Assembly: GCF_003534205.1 (NCBI RefSeq)
Contig: NZ_CP011102.1
Coordinates: 1,748,036 to 1,812,035 of the forward strand
Reading direction: 5' to 3'
Source: Listeria weihenstephanensis
GTDB lineage: Bacteria > Bacillota > Bacilli > Lactobacillales > Listeriaceae
Length of the DNA: 64,000 bases
Shown: one piece after another, positions 53,480-63,900 of the stretch
Numbering within the stretch: the first letter of the stretch is position 1
Layout of the letters: each line of letters opens with the position of its first letter
Notes under the pieces: model-generated
Told to the model about the DNA's origin: nothing
Database searches by the model: none
The model's input: only the letters and a program-made list of their open reading frames with translations
Position numbers and translations under genes: made by a program

Positions 53480-54415
53480 CTAGTCTTTTTGCGAAAAATA
53501 AGTGCGAGTATCCGCTTCATCATTTTTCAATTGTTCGATGAGACCTTCTACACCGTTAAACTTCAGTTCTGGCCGGAAATAATGGAACCATTCGATCTCG
53601 ATTTCTTCGCCATAAATTTCTCGATGAAAATCTAAAATGTAAACTTCGATCGACATCGCTTGGTCATCTTTAAACGTAATATTGTAGCCAATGCTCGCCA
53701 TTCCAAGATGTTTTTCGCCGTTGACTATAAATTTAACAGCATATACGCCAAGTTTTGGAATTAGGAAACCTTCATCCACCGCTATATTTGCTGTTGGAAA
53801 TCCAATCGTCCGACCTCGTTTATCGCCATGGATAACGGTCCCAGTGATCGTATATGGGTAACCCAACAATTGATTGGCCTCGTCTAACTGACCTTCTGCA
53901 ATATACTGGCGGATACTGGTGGAGCTTACTTTGTCATGTAAGTCTTCCAACTTTGAAACAACCGTTACGCCGAATTGACCTTGCGCATAGTTGGCTAAGT
54001 TGGTCATTTTACCAGCGCCTTTACAGCCATAGGAATAATCAAAACCAGCAACAACATGCTTTGCGTTCAAATCAATAAGGTAGTTTTGTACAAAGTCTTC
54101 TGGGCTAAGATTAGAAAAAATAGTCGTAAATCGGACGATATATAAAATATCAACGCCAAGTGCCGCCATATGTTTCTTCTTTTCTTCCAATGGCGTCAAA
54201 TATTTCACCTGTTTACGTTGCTGGCTAAGGACAACGGATGGGTGCGGATCAAATGTCAAAACCGCTGTCTTAATGCCTAACTTTTCAGCTTCTTTTTTCG
54301 CTGTGTTGATAACTTCTTGATGCCCTCGGTGCAATCCATCAAAAAAACCAAGCGCGATTACTTTCGGATCACGTTCGATTTGTTCTGGTGGATGGTGCAA
54401 GAAATATGTTTCCAT
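53480..54415 (-). CDS. ribF: Bifunctional riboflavin kinase/FAD synthetase
   Basis: 311 residues. Makes FMN and FAD from riboflavin. N-terminal adenylyltransferase (ALGFFDGLHRGHQEVI, about 20-35) and C-terminal flavokinase (GDKRGRTIGFPTANI, about 195-209). The frame begins at 54478, but AAAAGGGGA before ATG 54415 and the family start (METYFLHHPPEQ) fix the start. No FMN riboswitch is seen upstream. It is leftward, after truB. Confidence 0.95.
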   Translation of the reverse strand: METYFLHHPPEQIERDPKVIALGFFDGLHRGHQEVINTAKKEAEKLGIKTAVLTFDPHPSVVLSQQRKQVKYLTPLEEKKKHMAALGVDILYIVRFTTIFSNLSPEDFVQNYLIDLNAKHVVAGFDYSYGCKGAGKMTNLANYAQGQFGVTVVSKLEDLHDKVSSTSIRQYIAEGQLDEANQLLGYPYTITGTVIHGDKRGRTIGFPTANIAVDEGFLIPKLGVYAVKFIVNGEKHLGMASIGYNITFKDDQAMSIEVYILDFHREIYGEEIEIEWFHYFRPELKFNGVEGLIEQLKNDEADTRTYFSQKD

Positions 54416-54491
54416 AAAAATCCCCTTTTCTTCACGTTTTACGACCGCCATCACGGGTAAAACATAATACGCAATCAATACGGAGTTGTAG

Positions 54492-54519
54492 GAAGCTATT
54501 CTTGTACAAGAGTAGCTTC
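54492..54519. other. 28-bp near-perfect palindrome between truB and ribF
   Basis: GAAGCTATTCTTGTACAAGA followed by GTAGCTTC: 26 of 28 bases match the reverse complement and the other two make wobble pairs. It has no loop and no T-run on the transcribed strand, so it is a cruciform, a protein site or a hairpin with a small central loop rather than a usual terminator. Confidence 0.6.
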
Positions 54520-54535
54520 TTTTCGTTCCGCTATT

Positions 54536-55462
54536 TTAATTTAATTTCCCAGGGCGCAATTCGATAACCTTTTCCGGTTTCCAAAAATCGCGTCGCTCGG
54601 GATGTTGTACATAAATCGCTGTTAATTTATTTTTGTGCAGAAGTGCTACACGTCCATCACCGCGCTCTTTAATAAATTGTTCTGGCAGCACAACGCCATT
54701 TAGAACTTTTTCATAAACTAAGTCTGAAATTTCTTGTTTTTTCATGTCAGATAAACCGTCTTCAAGCGGATACAGGTAGCTCGCTTCATCTTCTTCTGCT
54801 CGCAATTTCTCAATTTCTGCAAGTGTAAAGCACTGTTCTTCTTTAAAAATACCGCTTTGTGTACGCTTTAATTCAGACATGTGAGCGGGATACCCAAGCT
54901 TTTCGCCTATCATGACAGCAAGTGTTCGAATATAGGTTCCCTTTCCGCAATGAATACGAATACGGAAGCTATTATTATCTGGACTTATTGGTACGTAAGG
55001 CTTCAGAAGATCGATTGCATAAATATTCACCGTTCGTTTTGGACGCTCCACCTCTATACCTTCTCTTGCATATTCATACAACTTGCGTCCGTTCACTTTG
55101 ACCGCGGAGTACATGGGCGGAATTTGCTCGATTTCACCTATGAAAGATTTCGCTGCTTTTTCAGCGTCGATAGGTAATATCGTTTCTGAAATTTCTTTTT
55201 GCGAAACAACTTCACCGCTTGCATCTTCCGTCGTTGTTGCCGTTCCAAGTGTGATGGTAGCTTCGTATGTTTTACCTTCGTCTGTAATGTATTCTGCCAG
55301 TTTTGTCGCTCGACCGATGCAGATTGGCAACACGCCTTCCACGTCTGGATCAAGCGTACCAGTGTGACCCACTTTTTTTGTTTGAAGGATTTTTCGTAAT
55401 TTAAACACGCAGTCGTGACTTGTCATTCCTTTTTCTTTCCATAAAGGGATAATTCCATCCAT
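54536..55462 (-). CDS. truB: tRNA pseudouridine(55) synthase
   Basis: 308 residues. Makes pseudouridine 55 in the tRNA T-loop. Catalytic Asp in HTGTLDPDVEGVLPI (about residue 39), KVGHTG motif, PPMYSAVKVNGRKLYEYAR (about 117-135), and IHCGKGTYIRTLA (about 168-180). Start ATG (MDGIIPLWKEKG). Follows rbfA by 78 bases, with a hairpin between. Confidence 0.96.
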   Translation of the reverse strand: MDGIIPLWKEKGMTSHDCVFKLRKILQTKKVGHTGTLDPDVEGVLPICIGRATKLAEYITDEGKTYEATITLGTATTTEDASGEVVSQKEISETILPIDAEKAAKSFIGEIEQIPPMYSAVKVNGRKLYEYAREGIEVERPKRTVNIYAIDLLKPYVPISPDNNSFRIRIHCGKGTYIRTLAVMIGEKLGYPAHMSELKRTQSGIFKEEQCFTLAEIEKLRAEEDEASYLYPLEDGLSDMKKQEISDLVYEKVLNGVVLPEQFIKERGDGRVALLHKNKLTAIYVQHPERRDFWKPEKVIELRPGKLN

Positions 55463-55489
55463 TTTGTAAATCGACTCCCGTTCCTACAC

Positions 55490-55534
55490 AAAGAAGGATA
55501 GACGTCCGCTAAAAAACGGCACCTATCCTTCTTT
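55490..55534. other. Hairpin between rbfA and truB
   Basis: A 12-bp perfect stem (AAAGAAGGATAG and CTATCCTTCTTT) with a 21-base loop that itself contains CCG/CGG. There is no clear T-run on the minus strand, so it may be an RNA processing or partial termination site. Confidence 0.55.
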
Positions 55535-55540
55535 TGCTTA

Positions 55541-55885
55541 TTATTCGTTATCGTTTAGACCGCGTAATAAGTCATCGATATGATTGCCATAAGCAACAGA
55601 ATGATCTATTTCAAAAAATAGTTCTGGAACTTTGCGCAAACGAATACGACTTCCAATTTCAGAGCGAATAAAGCCATGTGCTTTTTCCAAGGCAAGGAGC
55701 GCTTCTTTTTGCTCTTTTTCTTCACCTAGAACGGAAACGAACACGGTTGCTTGTTGAAGATCTCCAGTAACATCCACGCCAGTAACGGTAATGAAACCAA
55801 TACGTGGATCTCTTAGTTTACGGTTCAAGATATCACCAAGTTCTTTTTTCATTTGCTCTGATACACGATTAGCTCGAACATTCAT
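55541..55885 (-). CDS. rbfA: Ribosome-binding factor A
   Basis: 114 residues, KH-like fold. 30S maturation factor that binds 16S helix 1. Typical [31 protein letters not shown] opening (residues 1-31), ending [19 protein letters not shown]. Start ATG with GAGGTG. Confidence 0.96.
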   Translation of the reverse strand: MNVRANRVSEQMKKELGDILNRKLRDPRIGFITVTGVDVTGDLQQATVFVSVLGEEKEQKEALLALEKAHGFIRSEIGSRIRLRKVPELFFEIDHSVAYGNHIDDLLRGLNDNE

Positions 55886-55899
55886 GTTTTCACCTCATT

Positions 55900-56178
55900 T
55901 TACAAACTTTCCATTGTTGTTTTGCCTCTTTCCCACTCTGGAAAAGAATCGAGAAATGCAAGTACTGTATCAGCTACTTTTTCTGCTTGTTCATGGGATT
56001 CAGACACGACAGCAAAACCAACTAGGCTTCGCTGCCACTTGTCTTGGAAACCAATTTCAGCAATGGAGATATTAAATTTCTGGCCAGCGCGAGTCAAAAC
56101 TCGCTTTATGATGGCTCGTTTTTCTTTTAGATTTTGTGGAGTTGGCAAAAGCCATTCGGACTCGACGTAACGGATCAT
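55900..56178 (-). CDS. ylxP: DUF503 family protein YlxP
   Basis: 92 residues, ferredoxin-like fold. Pattern [27 protein letters not shown] (about 16-42), then [16 protein letters not shown]. Starts by overlapping the infB stop. Suspected role in 30S assembly or ribosome function by location; not proven. Confidence 0.9.
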   Translation of the reverse strand: MIRYVESEWLLPTPQNLKEKRAIIKRVLTRAGQKFNISIAEIGFQDKWQRSLVGFAVVSESHEQAEKVADTVLAFLDSFPEWERGKTTMESL

Positions 56179-58466
56179 TTACGTTCGATTTCCTCCATAA
56201 CATAGGCTTCAATTACGTCATCTTCTTTAATGTCGTTAAATTTCTCGATTGTGATACCACATTCGAATCCTTTAGCAACTTCTTTTGCATCATCTTTAAA
56301 GCGCTTCAGTGTACTGATTTCGCCTTCAAAGACTACGATGCCGTCGCGGATAACACGAACGCCACTGTTACGTGTGATTTTGCCATCTGTTACGTAACAA
56401 CCAGCGATTGTACCAACTTTTGATACGGTGATGGTTTGACGAACTTGTGCTTGACCGATAATTTTTTCTTGGAATTCTGGATCAAGCATTCCTTTCATCG
56501 CTGCTTCAATTTCATCGATAGCTTTATAAATAACGCGATGTAAACGGATATCTACGCCTTCATTTTCGGCACCTTCACGGGCTTGTGTTGTTGGGCGAAC
56601 GTTGAAACCAATAACAATGGCATTGGATGCTGCGGCAAGTGTAATATCGGATTCATTGATAGCACCAACAGATGTATGAATGATTTTAACGTTAACGCCT
56701 TCTACTTCAATCTTACGTAGGGATGCAGCAAGTGCTTCAACTGATCCTTGTACGTCAGCTTTGATAATAACGTTAACTTCTTTCATTTCGCCAGCTTTCA
56801 TGTGTTCGAAAAGGTTCTCAAGACTAACGCGATTTGTCGCAGAGCGTTGAGCTACAACGGCACGACTTGCGCGGGCTTCACCGACACTACGCGCTGTTTT
56901 TTCGTCTTCAAAGACAACGAAACGGTCGCCAGCTTGTGGTACATCGCTTAATCCAGTGATTTCAACTGGTGTACTTGGTCCCACTTTCTTCACGCGGCGG
57001 CCAAGGTCATTTACCATCGCACGAACGCGGCCAAATGTATGACCAACAACGATTGGATCTCCAACATTTAGCGTACCGTCTTGCACTAGTAATGTCGCAA
57101 CAGAGCCACGGCCTTTATCTAGTTCGGCTTCAATAACGCTACCGATTGCTAAACGATCTGGGTTTGCTTTTAGTTCTTCTACCTCAGAAACGAGTAGAAT
57201 CATTTCAAGCAATGTATCTAAACCTTCGCCGAATTTAGCGGAGATTGGCACGAAAATTGTGTCGCCACCCCATGCTTCGGGAACAAGTTCATATTCTGTT
57301 AGTTCTTGCATAACGCGGTCTGGATTCGCTTGTGGCTTATCGACCTTGTTTACAGCAACAATGATTGGAACTTCCGCTGCTTTCGCATGGTTGATCGCCT
57401 CGATTGTTTGTGGCATAACGCCATCATCAGCTGCTACAACAAGAATCGTAATATCGGTAATTTTGGCACCACGAGCACGCATGGTTGTAAAAGCGGCGTG
57501 ACCTGGTGTATCTAAGAATGTGATTTTTTTATCGTGGACTTCTAATTGATAAGCTCCGATATGTTGTGTGATTCCGCCGGCTTCACCAAGTGTTACCTTT
57601 GTGTTACGCAAAGAATCGAGTAATGTTGTTTTACCATGATCGACGTGCCCCATGATTGTAACAACAGCAGGGCGTTCTACTTCTTTGCCCTTATCTTCTT
57701 CCGATGCCTCTTCAAAATAAACGTCTAAATCTGTGATATCTACTTTGATTTCTTCTTCAGCAATAACGCCGTATTCTCCGCAAAGAAGTTCGATCGCATC
57801 TTTATCTAATTCTTGGTTAATTGTAGCTACAACGCCAAGCATAAATAATTTCTTGATGAGTTCGGATGGTTCGCGGTATAGTTTACGCGCTAATTCACCT
57901 ACTGTTAGTGACTCAGAGAAGATGATTTTTTCTGGAAGCTCTTTTGGCTTCGGCGGTGTTGGTGGTACGGTACTGTGATTACGTTTTCCTTTGTATTTCG
58001 TGTTATTTTTGCGTCCGCGATTTTGGTTGTTACGGTTTCCGCCTTGATTGCGGTTACCCCCACCTTGTGCGGCGCCGCCTGGACGGCTTTGGCCTCCACT
58101 ATTGTTTGGACGGTTTGTGCCGCTACCTTGTGAATTGCCAGCAGGCTTATTCGCGCCTGCTGCTGGTTTTGGCGTGGCTGGTTTACTAGTATTATTTGGT
58201 TTGGATTGATTTGATTTATCATTCATATTTGGTTTATTAGACCCCTTACTTTGACCTGCTTCGTTTGGTGCTTTAGGTTGGCTGCTTGGCGCGGCAGATT
58301 CTTTTTTCGGTCCAAGCAATGTTTTGTCAAGTTGTCGTAGTGCATTTTCGTTAATGGTAGACATGTGGTTAGCGACTTCAACGCCTAACTCCTGTAATGT
58401 CTCGATGACTTTCTTACTAGGTAATTGATGTTCTTTTGCGTATTCGTAAACACGAACTTTACTCAT
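56175..58466 (-). CDS. infB: Translation initiation factor IF-2
   Basis: 763 residues. GTPase that brings initiator tRNA to the ribosome. N-terminal conserved helix ([18 protein letters not shown]), a Gly/Asn/Pro/Gln-rich low-complexity linker (about 70-170), then the G domain: [11 protein letters not shown] (about 272), [14 protein letters not shown] (about 372). C-domains follow to VMEEIERK. The frame extends to 58520, but ATG 58466 has GGAGGTG. Confidence 0.97.
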   Translation of the reverse strand: MSKVRVYEYAKEHQLPSKKVIETLQELGVEVANHMSTINENALRQLDKTLLGPKKESAAPSSQPKAPNEAGQSKGSNKPNMNDKSNQSKPNNTSKPATPKPAAGANKPAGNSQGSGTNRPNNSGGQSRPGGAAQGGGNRNQGGNRNNQNRGRKNNTKYKGKRNHSTVPPTPPKPKELPEKIIFSESLTVGELARKLYREPSELIKKLFMLGVVATINQELDKDAIELLCGEYGVIAEEEIKVDITDLDVYFEEASEEDKGKEVERPAVVTIMGHVDHGKTTLLDSLRNTKVTLGEAGGITQHIGAYQLEVHDKKITFLDTPGHAAFTTMRARGAKITDITILVVAADDGVMPQTIEAINHAKAAEVPIIVAVNKVDKPQANPDRVMQELTEYELVPEAWGGDTIFVPISAKFGEGLDTLLEMILLVSEVEELKANPDRLAIGSVIEAELDKGRGSVATLLVQDGTLNVGDPIVVGHTFGRVRAMVNDLGRRVKKVGPSTPVEITGLSDVPQAGDRFVVFEDEKTARSVGEARASRAVVAQRSATNRVSLENLFEHMKAGEMKEVNVIIKADVQGSVEALAASLRKIEVEGVNVKIIHTSVGAINESDITLAAASNAIVIGFNVRPTTQAREGAENEGVDIRLHRVIYKAIDEIEAAMKGMLDPEFQEKIIGQAQVRQTITVSKVGTIAGCYVTDGKITRNSGVRVIRDGIVVFEGEISTLKRFKDDAKEVAKGFECGITIEKFNDIKEDDVIEAYVMEEIERK

Positions 58467-58488
58467 GTGACACACCTCCGTTAAGATT

Positions 58489-58791
58489 TCACCCGAGGAG
58501 TTCCGTAAGTTTTGCCGCAAATCCTTTATCCATTACTGCAATAATAGCTCTTGCATCTTTGCCGATTGCTCCGCCAAGTTGTTCACGGGTACCGGCTTTC
58601 ACAAGCGCGACGTCGTAATACTGGCATTTGTTACGGATTGTTTTCTCGGTTTTCTCTGATATATCTTCTGAAATGATGACGAGTCTCGCTTTTTGACGTC
58701 TCACTTCTTTCAAAACTAGCTCTTCCCCAGTAACGAGTTTGCGAGCACTATAAGCGATTCCGAGCAAGGAAAATGCTTTATTATGATCCAT
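58489..58791 (-). CDS. ylxQ: L7Ae/L30e-family protein YlxQ
   Basis: 100 residues. An RNA-binding L7Ae-like fold ([22 protein letters not shown], about 6-27; [11 protein letters not shown]). It binds kink-turns in RNA. ATG 58791 is preferred to 58806, since AAGGAG lies in the five codons between. Overlaps rnpM by 11 bases. It is part of the nusA-infB operon. Confidence 0.92.
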   Translation of the reverse strand: MDHNKAFSLLGIAYSARKLVTGEELVLKEVRRQKARLVIISEDISEKTEKTIRNKCQYYDVALVKAGTREQLGGAIGKDARAIIAVMDKGFAAKLTELLG

Positions 58792-59068
58792 GATTTGCTC
58801 CTTCAATTGTTTTTACATAATCAATCAATTGATCGTAAAAACCGTCTTGTTCTGGCATCTTCATTTGTTGAAAGATACTGTTTTTCTTCTTGGCTTTTTC
58901 GGCAACTTTGCTGTCTATTATGATATAAAAGCCACGACCAGGCGCTTTGCCGCTCGGATCTATCGTAAGTACACCATCTTTGGAGTACGCAATACGTAAA
59001 AGTTCGCCTTTTGGTTTGCGCTCACCGGTTACAATACATTTTCTCAAGGGAATTTTTTTGTTGCGCAT
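58781..59068 (-). CDS. rnpM: RNase P modulator RnpM (YlxR)
   Basis: 95 residues. The conserved start RKIPLRKCIVTGERKPKGELLRI-like motif (KIPLRKCIVTGERKPKGELL, residues 5-24) and DPSGKAPGRGFYI (about 37-49) define DUF448. In B. subtilis the protein binds RNase P RNA and lowers its activity. It lies between nusA and ylxQ. Confidence 0.93.
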   Translation of the reverse strand: MRNKKIPLRKCIVTGERKPKGELLRIAYSKDGVLTIDPSGKAPGRGFYIIIDSKVAEKAKKKNSIFQQMKMPEQDGFYDQLIDYVKTIEGANHGS

Positions 59069-59084
59069 CGGCGTTTGTCCCTCC

Positions 59085-60206
59085 TTATTCTTCGTCTTCG
59101 GTCATTTCATCGGCCATGTCAATGTCGACACGCTCGATTATTGGACCATCTGGACGCGGATAAATGCCTGCTTCTGTTGCAACAGTTTCACTCTTAATAT
59201 CAATTTTCCAGCCAGTTAGTTTAGCAGCAAGACGGGCATTTTGACCACGTTTACCGATAGCTAATGACAGTTGATAATCTGGAACGATAACGGTTGTTGC
59301 TTGTTCGGCTTCATTTACGATAACGTCGAGAACTTTGGACGGGCTAAGGGCGTTTGCAACAAATTGAAACGGATCAGCAGACCATTCTACGATATCGATT
59401 TTTTCGCCTTTTAGTTCGTTAACGATGGCTTGTACACGAGCCCCTTTTGGACCAACACATGAACCAACTGGATCCACTTCTGGATTTTCTGTGTAAACGG
59501 AGATCTTAGAGCGATCACCAGCTTCACGAGCAACAGATTTAATTTCTACGATGCCTTCATATATTTCTGGAACTTCCATTTCAAAAAGTCGTTTCAAAAG
59601 ACCTGGATGTGTACGAGAAACATAGATTTGCGGGCCTTTTGTCGTTTTTTCAACTTTCGTCAAGTATACTTTGATGCGATCATGGGCACGGTATGTTTCG
59701 TTTGGCATCTGTTCATTTTGAGACAGGATCGCTTCGATTTTACCTAAGTTAACGTAGATAAAACGTGAATCTTGACGTTCCACGATACCAGTCATAATGT
59801 CATCTTCACGATCGATAAATTCGTCATAAATGATGCCACGTTCTGCTTCACGTACACGTTGAGTTACAACTTGTTTTGCAGTTTGAGCTGCGATTCGGCC
59901 GAAATCTTTTGGCGTTACTTCAAGCTCCACAACATCGCCGACTTTGAATCCAGCATTGATTTTGTGCGCTTCTTCTACAGAAATTTCTAAACGCGAATCG
60001 AATACTTGATCTACGACATCTTTACGCGCTAAAACGTGCATAGTGCCCTTGTCTACATTTAAATCCACTCGTACATTTTGCGCTTGGTTAAAGTTACGTT
60101 TGTATGCAGACACAAGTGCTGCCTCAATTGCTTCAATAATCACATCGCGCGAAATTCCTTTATCATGTTCTAAAACATGAAGAGCATCTAATAATTCTGA
60201 GCTCAT
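59085..60206 (-). CDS. nusA: Transcription termination/antitermination protein NusA
   Basis: 373 residues. N-terminal RNA polymerase-binding domain (about 1-125), S1 (GIVERQDSRFIYVNLGKIEAIL, about 137-158), KH1 (SRTHPGLLKRLFEMEVPEI and VGSCVGPKGARVQAIVNEL) and KH2 (LAIGKRGQNARLAAKLTGWKIDI, about 309-331). It lacks the extra C-terminal repeats of proteobacteria, as usual in Firmicutes. It controls pausing and termination and may regulate this operon through the leader at 60838. Confidence 0.97.
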   Translation of the reverse strand: MSSELLDALHVLEHDKGISRDVIIEAIEAALVSAYKRNFNQAQNVRVDLNVDKGTMHVLARKDVVDQVFDSRLEISVEEAHKINAGFKVGDVVELEVTPKDFGRIAAQTAKQVVTQRVREAERGIIYDEFIDREDDIMTGIVERQDSRFIYVNLGKIEAILSQNEQMPNETYRAHDRIKVYLTKVEKTTKGPQIYVSRTHPGLLKRLFEMEVPEIYEGIVEIKSVAREAGDRSKISVYTENPEVDPVGSCVGPKGARVQAIVNELKGEKIDIVEWSADPFQFVANALSPSKVLDVIVNEAEQATTVIVPDYQLSLAIGKRGQNARLAAKLTGWKIDIKSETVATEAGIYPRPDGPIIERVDIDMADEMTEDEE

Positions 60207-60236
60207 CTTTTTTTCAGCTCCTTTAATTTACTGCTT

Positions 60237-60704
60237 TTAAAATTTAATTGCTAGTCGTGCTTTGGCTGCTTTATCTTTTGGAATTTCACAAACAATCTTG
60301 CGCGTTTTATCCAAAATTTCAACGGTTAATGTTGTACCATCGTAACTGATTAGCGTGCCTTCCCACATTTTACGATCCGCAATTGGCTCGTAGCTTGTGA
60401 TATGGACCCATTTACCAACAGCTGCTTCAAAATCTTTTTCTTTTTTTAATGGTCGTTCGGCGCCTGGTGATGATACTTCCAGAAAGTAGTTTTGTGTAAT
60501 TGGGTCATTTTTATCCAAGATTTCACTTAGCTTTTCGCTGACCAAGGCACATTCGTCAATATCAATGCCGCCTTCTTTATCTAAAAATACCCGCAAATAC
60601 CAGTGCTTTCCTTCTTTTTCAAACGCTAAATCGACCAGTTCTAGTTGAAGCTCGTTCGTAATTGGTAGTACGATGGCTTCGACTTCTTCAAGAACTTTAC
60701 TCAT
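60237..60704 (-). CDS. rimP: Ribosome maturation factor RimP
   Basis: 155 residues. 30S assembly factor. Pattern ELVDLAFEKEGKHWYLRVFLDKEGGIDIDECALVSEKLSEILD (starts about 25) and YFLEVSSPGAERPLKKEKDF (about 83-102). The frame extends to 60749, but ATG 60704 has AAGGAGG before it. First gene of rimP-nusA-rnpM-ylxQ-infB-ylxP-rbfA. Confidence 0.96.
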   Translation of the reverse strand: MSKVLEEVEAIVLPITNELQLELVDLAFEKEGKHWYLRVFLDKEGGIDIDECALVSEKLSEILDKNDPITQNYFLEVSSPGAERPLKKEKDFEAAVGKWVHITSYEPIADRKMWEGTLISYDGTTLTVEILDKTRKIVCEIPKDKAAKARLAIKF

Positions 60705-60837
60705 TTTAGCCTCCTTGTTATGTCTCGAATCGTGTCCCACTCGCATCAAAACCGCTATTCCCTAAGTGATTATGACGGGGAAAATGTGGTACAGACTCGT
60801 AATATACGATATTTTAACCCTGCAAAGTTGCAAAAGG

Positions 60838-60862
60838 AAAGAGTGGGCGTCGGCCCACTCTT
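60838..60862 (-). terminator. Leader terminator (attenuator) of the rimP-nusA operon
   Basis: AAGAGTGGGC...GCCCACTC followed by TTTCCTTTT on the minus strand lies between the operon promoter and rimP, not after a gene. In B. subtilis, a NusA-dependent terminator in this leader provides NusA autoregulation, as I remember; this is the likely equivalent. Confidence 0.8.
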
Positions 60863-60887
60863 GGTTAGTTATCGTAATTTCTTTTTA

Positions 60888-60916
60888 ACTATAACACAAA
60901 CTTTTCACATTCGCAA
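60888..60916 (-). promoter_or_regulatory. Promoter of the rimP-nusA operon
   Basis: Minus strand TTGCGA (60911-60916), 17-bp spacer, TATAGT (60888-60893). Transcription would start about 20 bases before the leader hairpin. Confidence 0.85.
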
Positions 60917-60955
60917 GCTTTAGGCCTTGTGTCGCCTTGTATAGAGCCATTATTA

Positions 60956-63900
60956 TTAAAAAAGAGACAGCTGATTTTGATCTGGCAAGCCTTCTAAACA
61001 ACCTTGATCGTCCATATATTGGATGATTGTTTTTGATACTTTTCCGCGCTGTTGTAAATCTTCTTTGGAAAGAAACTCACCGTCCGCGCGTGCTGCGACA
61101 ATCGCTTTTGCCACGTTAGTACCAAGGCTTGGAATCGCATTAAATGGCGGGATTAGCTGATCTCCTTCGATAATAAACTCGTCTGCACTTGATTTGTAAA
61201 GATCTACTTTTTGGAATGAGAAACCGCGTGCTAACATTTCATTGGAGATTTCAAGTACCGTTAGTAAGTTCTTCTCCTTTGTGGAAGCCTCTAGTCCTTT
61301 TGCGTTGATTTCCTGCATGACTGCTTTCGTTGCTTCTTTTCCATTGACCATTGCTGTTAAATCAAAATCATCGGCACGGACAGTGAAATATGTCGCATAG
61401 AAGAACAATGGGTGATGCACTTTGAAATAGGCAATCCGGACAGCCATAAGAACGTAGGCTGCGGCATGGGCTTTCGGGAACATATATTTGATTTTTTTGC
61501 ATGAATCAATATACCAGTTCGGTACTTTATTTTCGATCATGGCAGCTTCCATTTCTTCGGATAGCCCTTTCCCTTTACGAACGGACTCCATGATTTGGAA
61601 TGCAAGTGAACTGTCGAGGCCTTGATAGATCAGAAAAACCATGATGTCATCACGACAACCGATAACTTCTGCTAAGGAACAGATGTCGTTTTTGATCAAT
61701 TCTTCGGCGTTTCCAAGCCATACGTCGGTTCCATGAGAAAGTCCAGAAATTTGAACGAGCTCGGAGAATGTTGTTGGTTTCGTTTGCTCAAGCATTTGAC
61801 GTACAAAGCGTGTACCGAACTCTGGTATACCGAGCGTTCCAGTTTTGGAATCAATATCGGCAGGCTTCACGCCAAGTGATTCCGTGGAGCCGAACAGTTT
61901 CATCACTTCTTTGTCATCTGTTGGAATGGTTTTTGGATCAATACCACTCAAATCTTGCAGCATCCGTATGGCGGTCGGATCATCGTGCCCCAGAATATCG
62001 AGTTTCAGCACGTTATCGTGAATCGAATGGAAATCAAAATGGGTCGTTTTCCATTCAGAATCAGTCGCATCCGCCGGGAATTGAATCGGAGAGAAATCAT
62101 AGACATCCATGTAATCTGGAATAACGATGATTCCCCCTGGATGTTGGCCGGTCGTCCGCTTCACGCCAGTACAGCCCTGCACGAGACGATCCACCTCAGC
62201 CCCACGAATCGTCATATTCATGTCGCGCTCGTAATTACGTACATAACCGAACGCCGTCTTCTCAGCAACCGTACCAATCGTTCCAGCACGATATACATAT
62301 TCTTCACCGAAAAGCTCCTTCGTATAGGCATGCGCAATCGGTTGATATTCCCCAGAAAAGTTCAAATCGATATCGGGAACTTTATCCCCTTTAAAGCCAA
62401 GGAACGTTTCAAAAGGAATATCTTGACCTTCTTTCGTAAACGCCGTTCCGCATTCTGGACATTCTTTATCTGGCAAATCAAATCCAGAACCAACAGAACC
62501 GTCATCGAAAAACTCAGAATGCTTACAGTTAGAGCAAATATAATGTGGTGGTAACGGATTTACTTCGGTGATTTCTGTCATTGTAGCGACTAAGGAGGAC
62601 CCAACCGAACCACGCGAACCTACGAGATAGCCTTCATTGAGCGATTTTTTTACAAGTTTGTGTGAGATCAAGTAAATAACCGCAAAACCGTGACCGATGA
62701 TGCTTTTTAGTTCTTTTTCAAGACGAGCTTCGACGATTTCTGGCAGCTCATCGCCGTAAATACTGCGTGCCATCGTATAACTCATATCGCGAACTTCGTC
62801 TTCTGCGCCTTCAATTTTCGGCGTGTATAGGTCATCTTTGATTGGTTTCAGATTTCCCATCCAATCAGCAACGAGGTTTGAATTCGTGACAACGATTTCT
62901 TTCGCTTTTTCTTCTCCTAAAAAGGCAAATTCCGCAAGCATTTCATCTGTGGAGCGGAAATGAACATCTGGAAGTGACGCACGGTTAAGCGGATTTGCTC
63001 CACCTTGCGAGTGAATTAATATTTTGCGGTAGATTTTATCGTTCGGATTTAAATAGTGAACATTTCCCGTCGCAACGACTGGTTTGCCAATTTTTTCGCC
63101 GACTTTGACCAAATTCCCGATGATTTCTTCAAGCGCTTTTTCGTCACGTATCAATTCTCGCTCGATAAGTGGCGCATACACTGGTTTTGGCTGCACTTCG
63201 ATGAAATCGTAAAACGCGGCGATTCGCTCGGCTTCTTCCATCCCTTTTTGCATCATCGCTTCAAAAATTTCGCCTTGATTACAGGCTGAGCCAATGATGA
63301 GACCCTCCCGGAGTTTGTTGAGTTCAGAACGCGGAATCCTCGGAACACGGAAGAAATAATTGATTTGCGACATCGAAACGAGCTTAAATAGATTTTTCAA
63401 GCCGACGTCTGTTTTTGCGTAAATCGTCGCATGGAAAGGACGGGCGCGTTTGTATGCATCGCCTTCTCCTCGGAAATTGTTCAGTTGGTCATGAAAGTCA
63501 ATATCGCGCATTTCTTTGGCATCTTTGATCAACTTCCAACCAAGATAGGCCGTTGCCTCGGCGTCAAAAATGGCTCTATGGTGCTGTTCTAAAATTATAT
63601 TGAACTTCTTTGTTAATGTATTTAGACGATGATTTTTGAAATGCGGATAGAGAAAACGAGCTAATTCTAGTGTATCGATAACCGAATTCTCTGCCTTGTC
63701 CATGCCTATTTTCCCGTATGCAGTATTGATAAAGCCCATGTCAAATGAGGCGTTGTGCGCGATTAGGATAGTATCTCCGCAGAATTCTTTGAAATTCTTT
63801 AACACGACTTCAATTGGATCGGAGCCTTTTACCATATCGTCTGTAATCCCAGTCAAATTGATCGTTGTTGCGGATAAGGGATGGCCTGGATCGATGAAAG

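Noticed and set aside
54416-54535. A possible FMN riboswitch before ribF
   Set aside because: None of the conserved FMN aptamer blocks is present; only a palindrome is found.
61955-62554. A 199-codon plus-strand frame inside polC
   Set aside because: Long but antisense to a conserved polymerase domain; no promoter or ribosome binding site.
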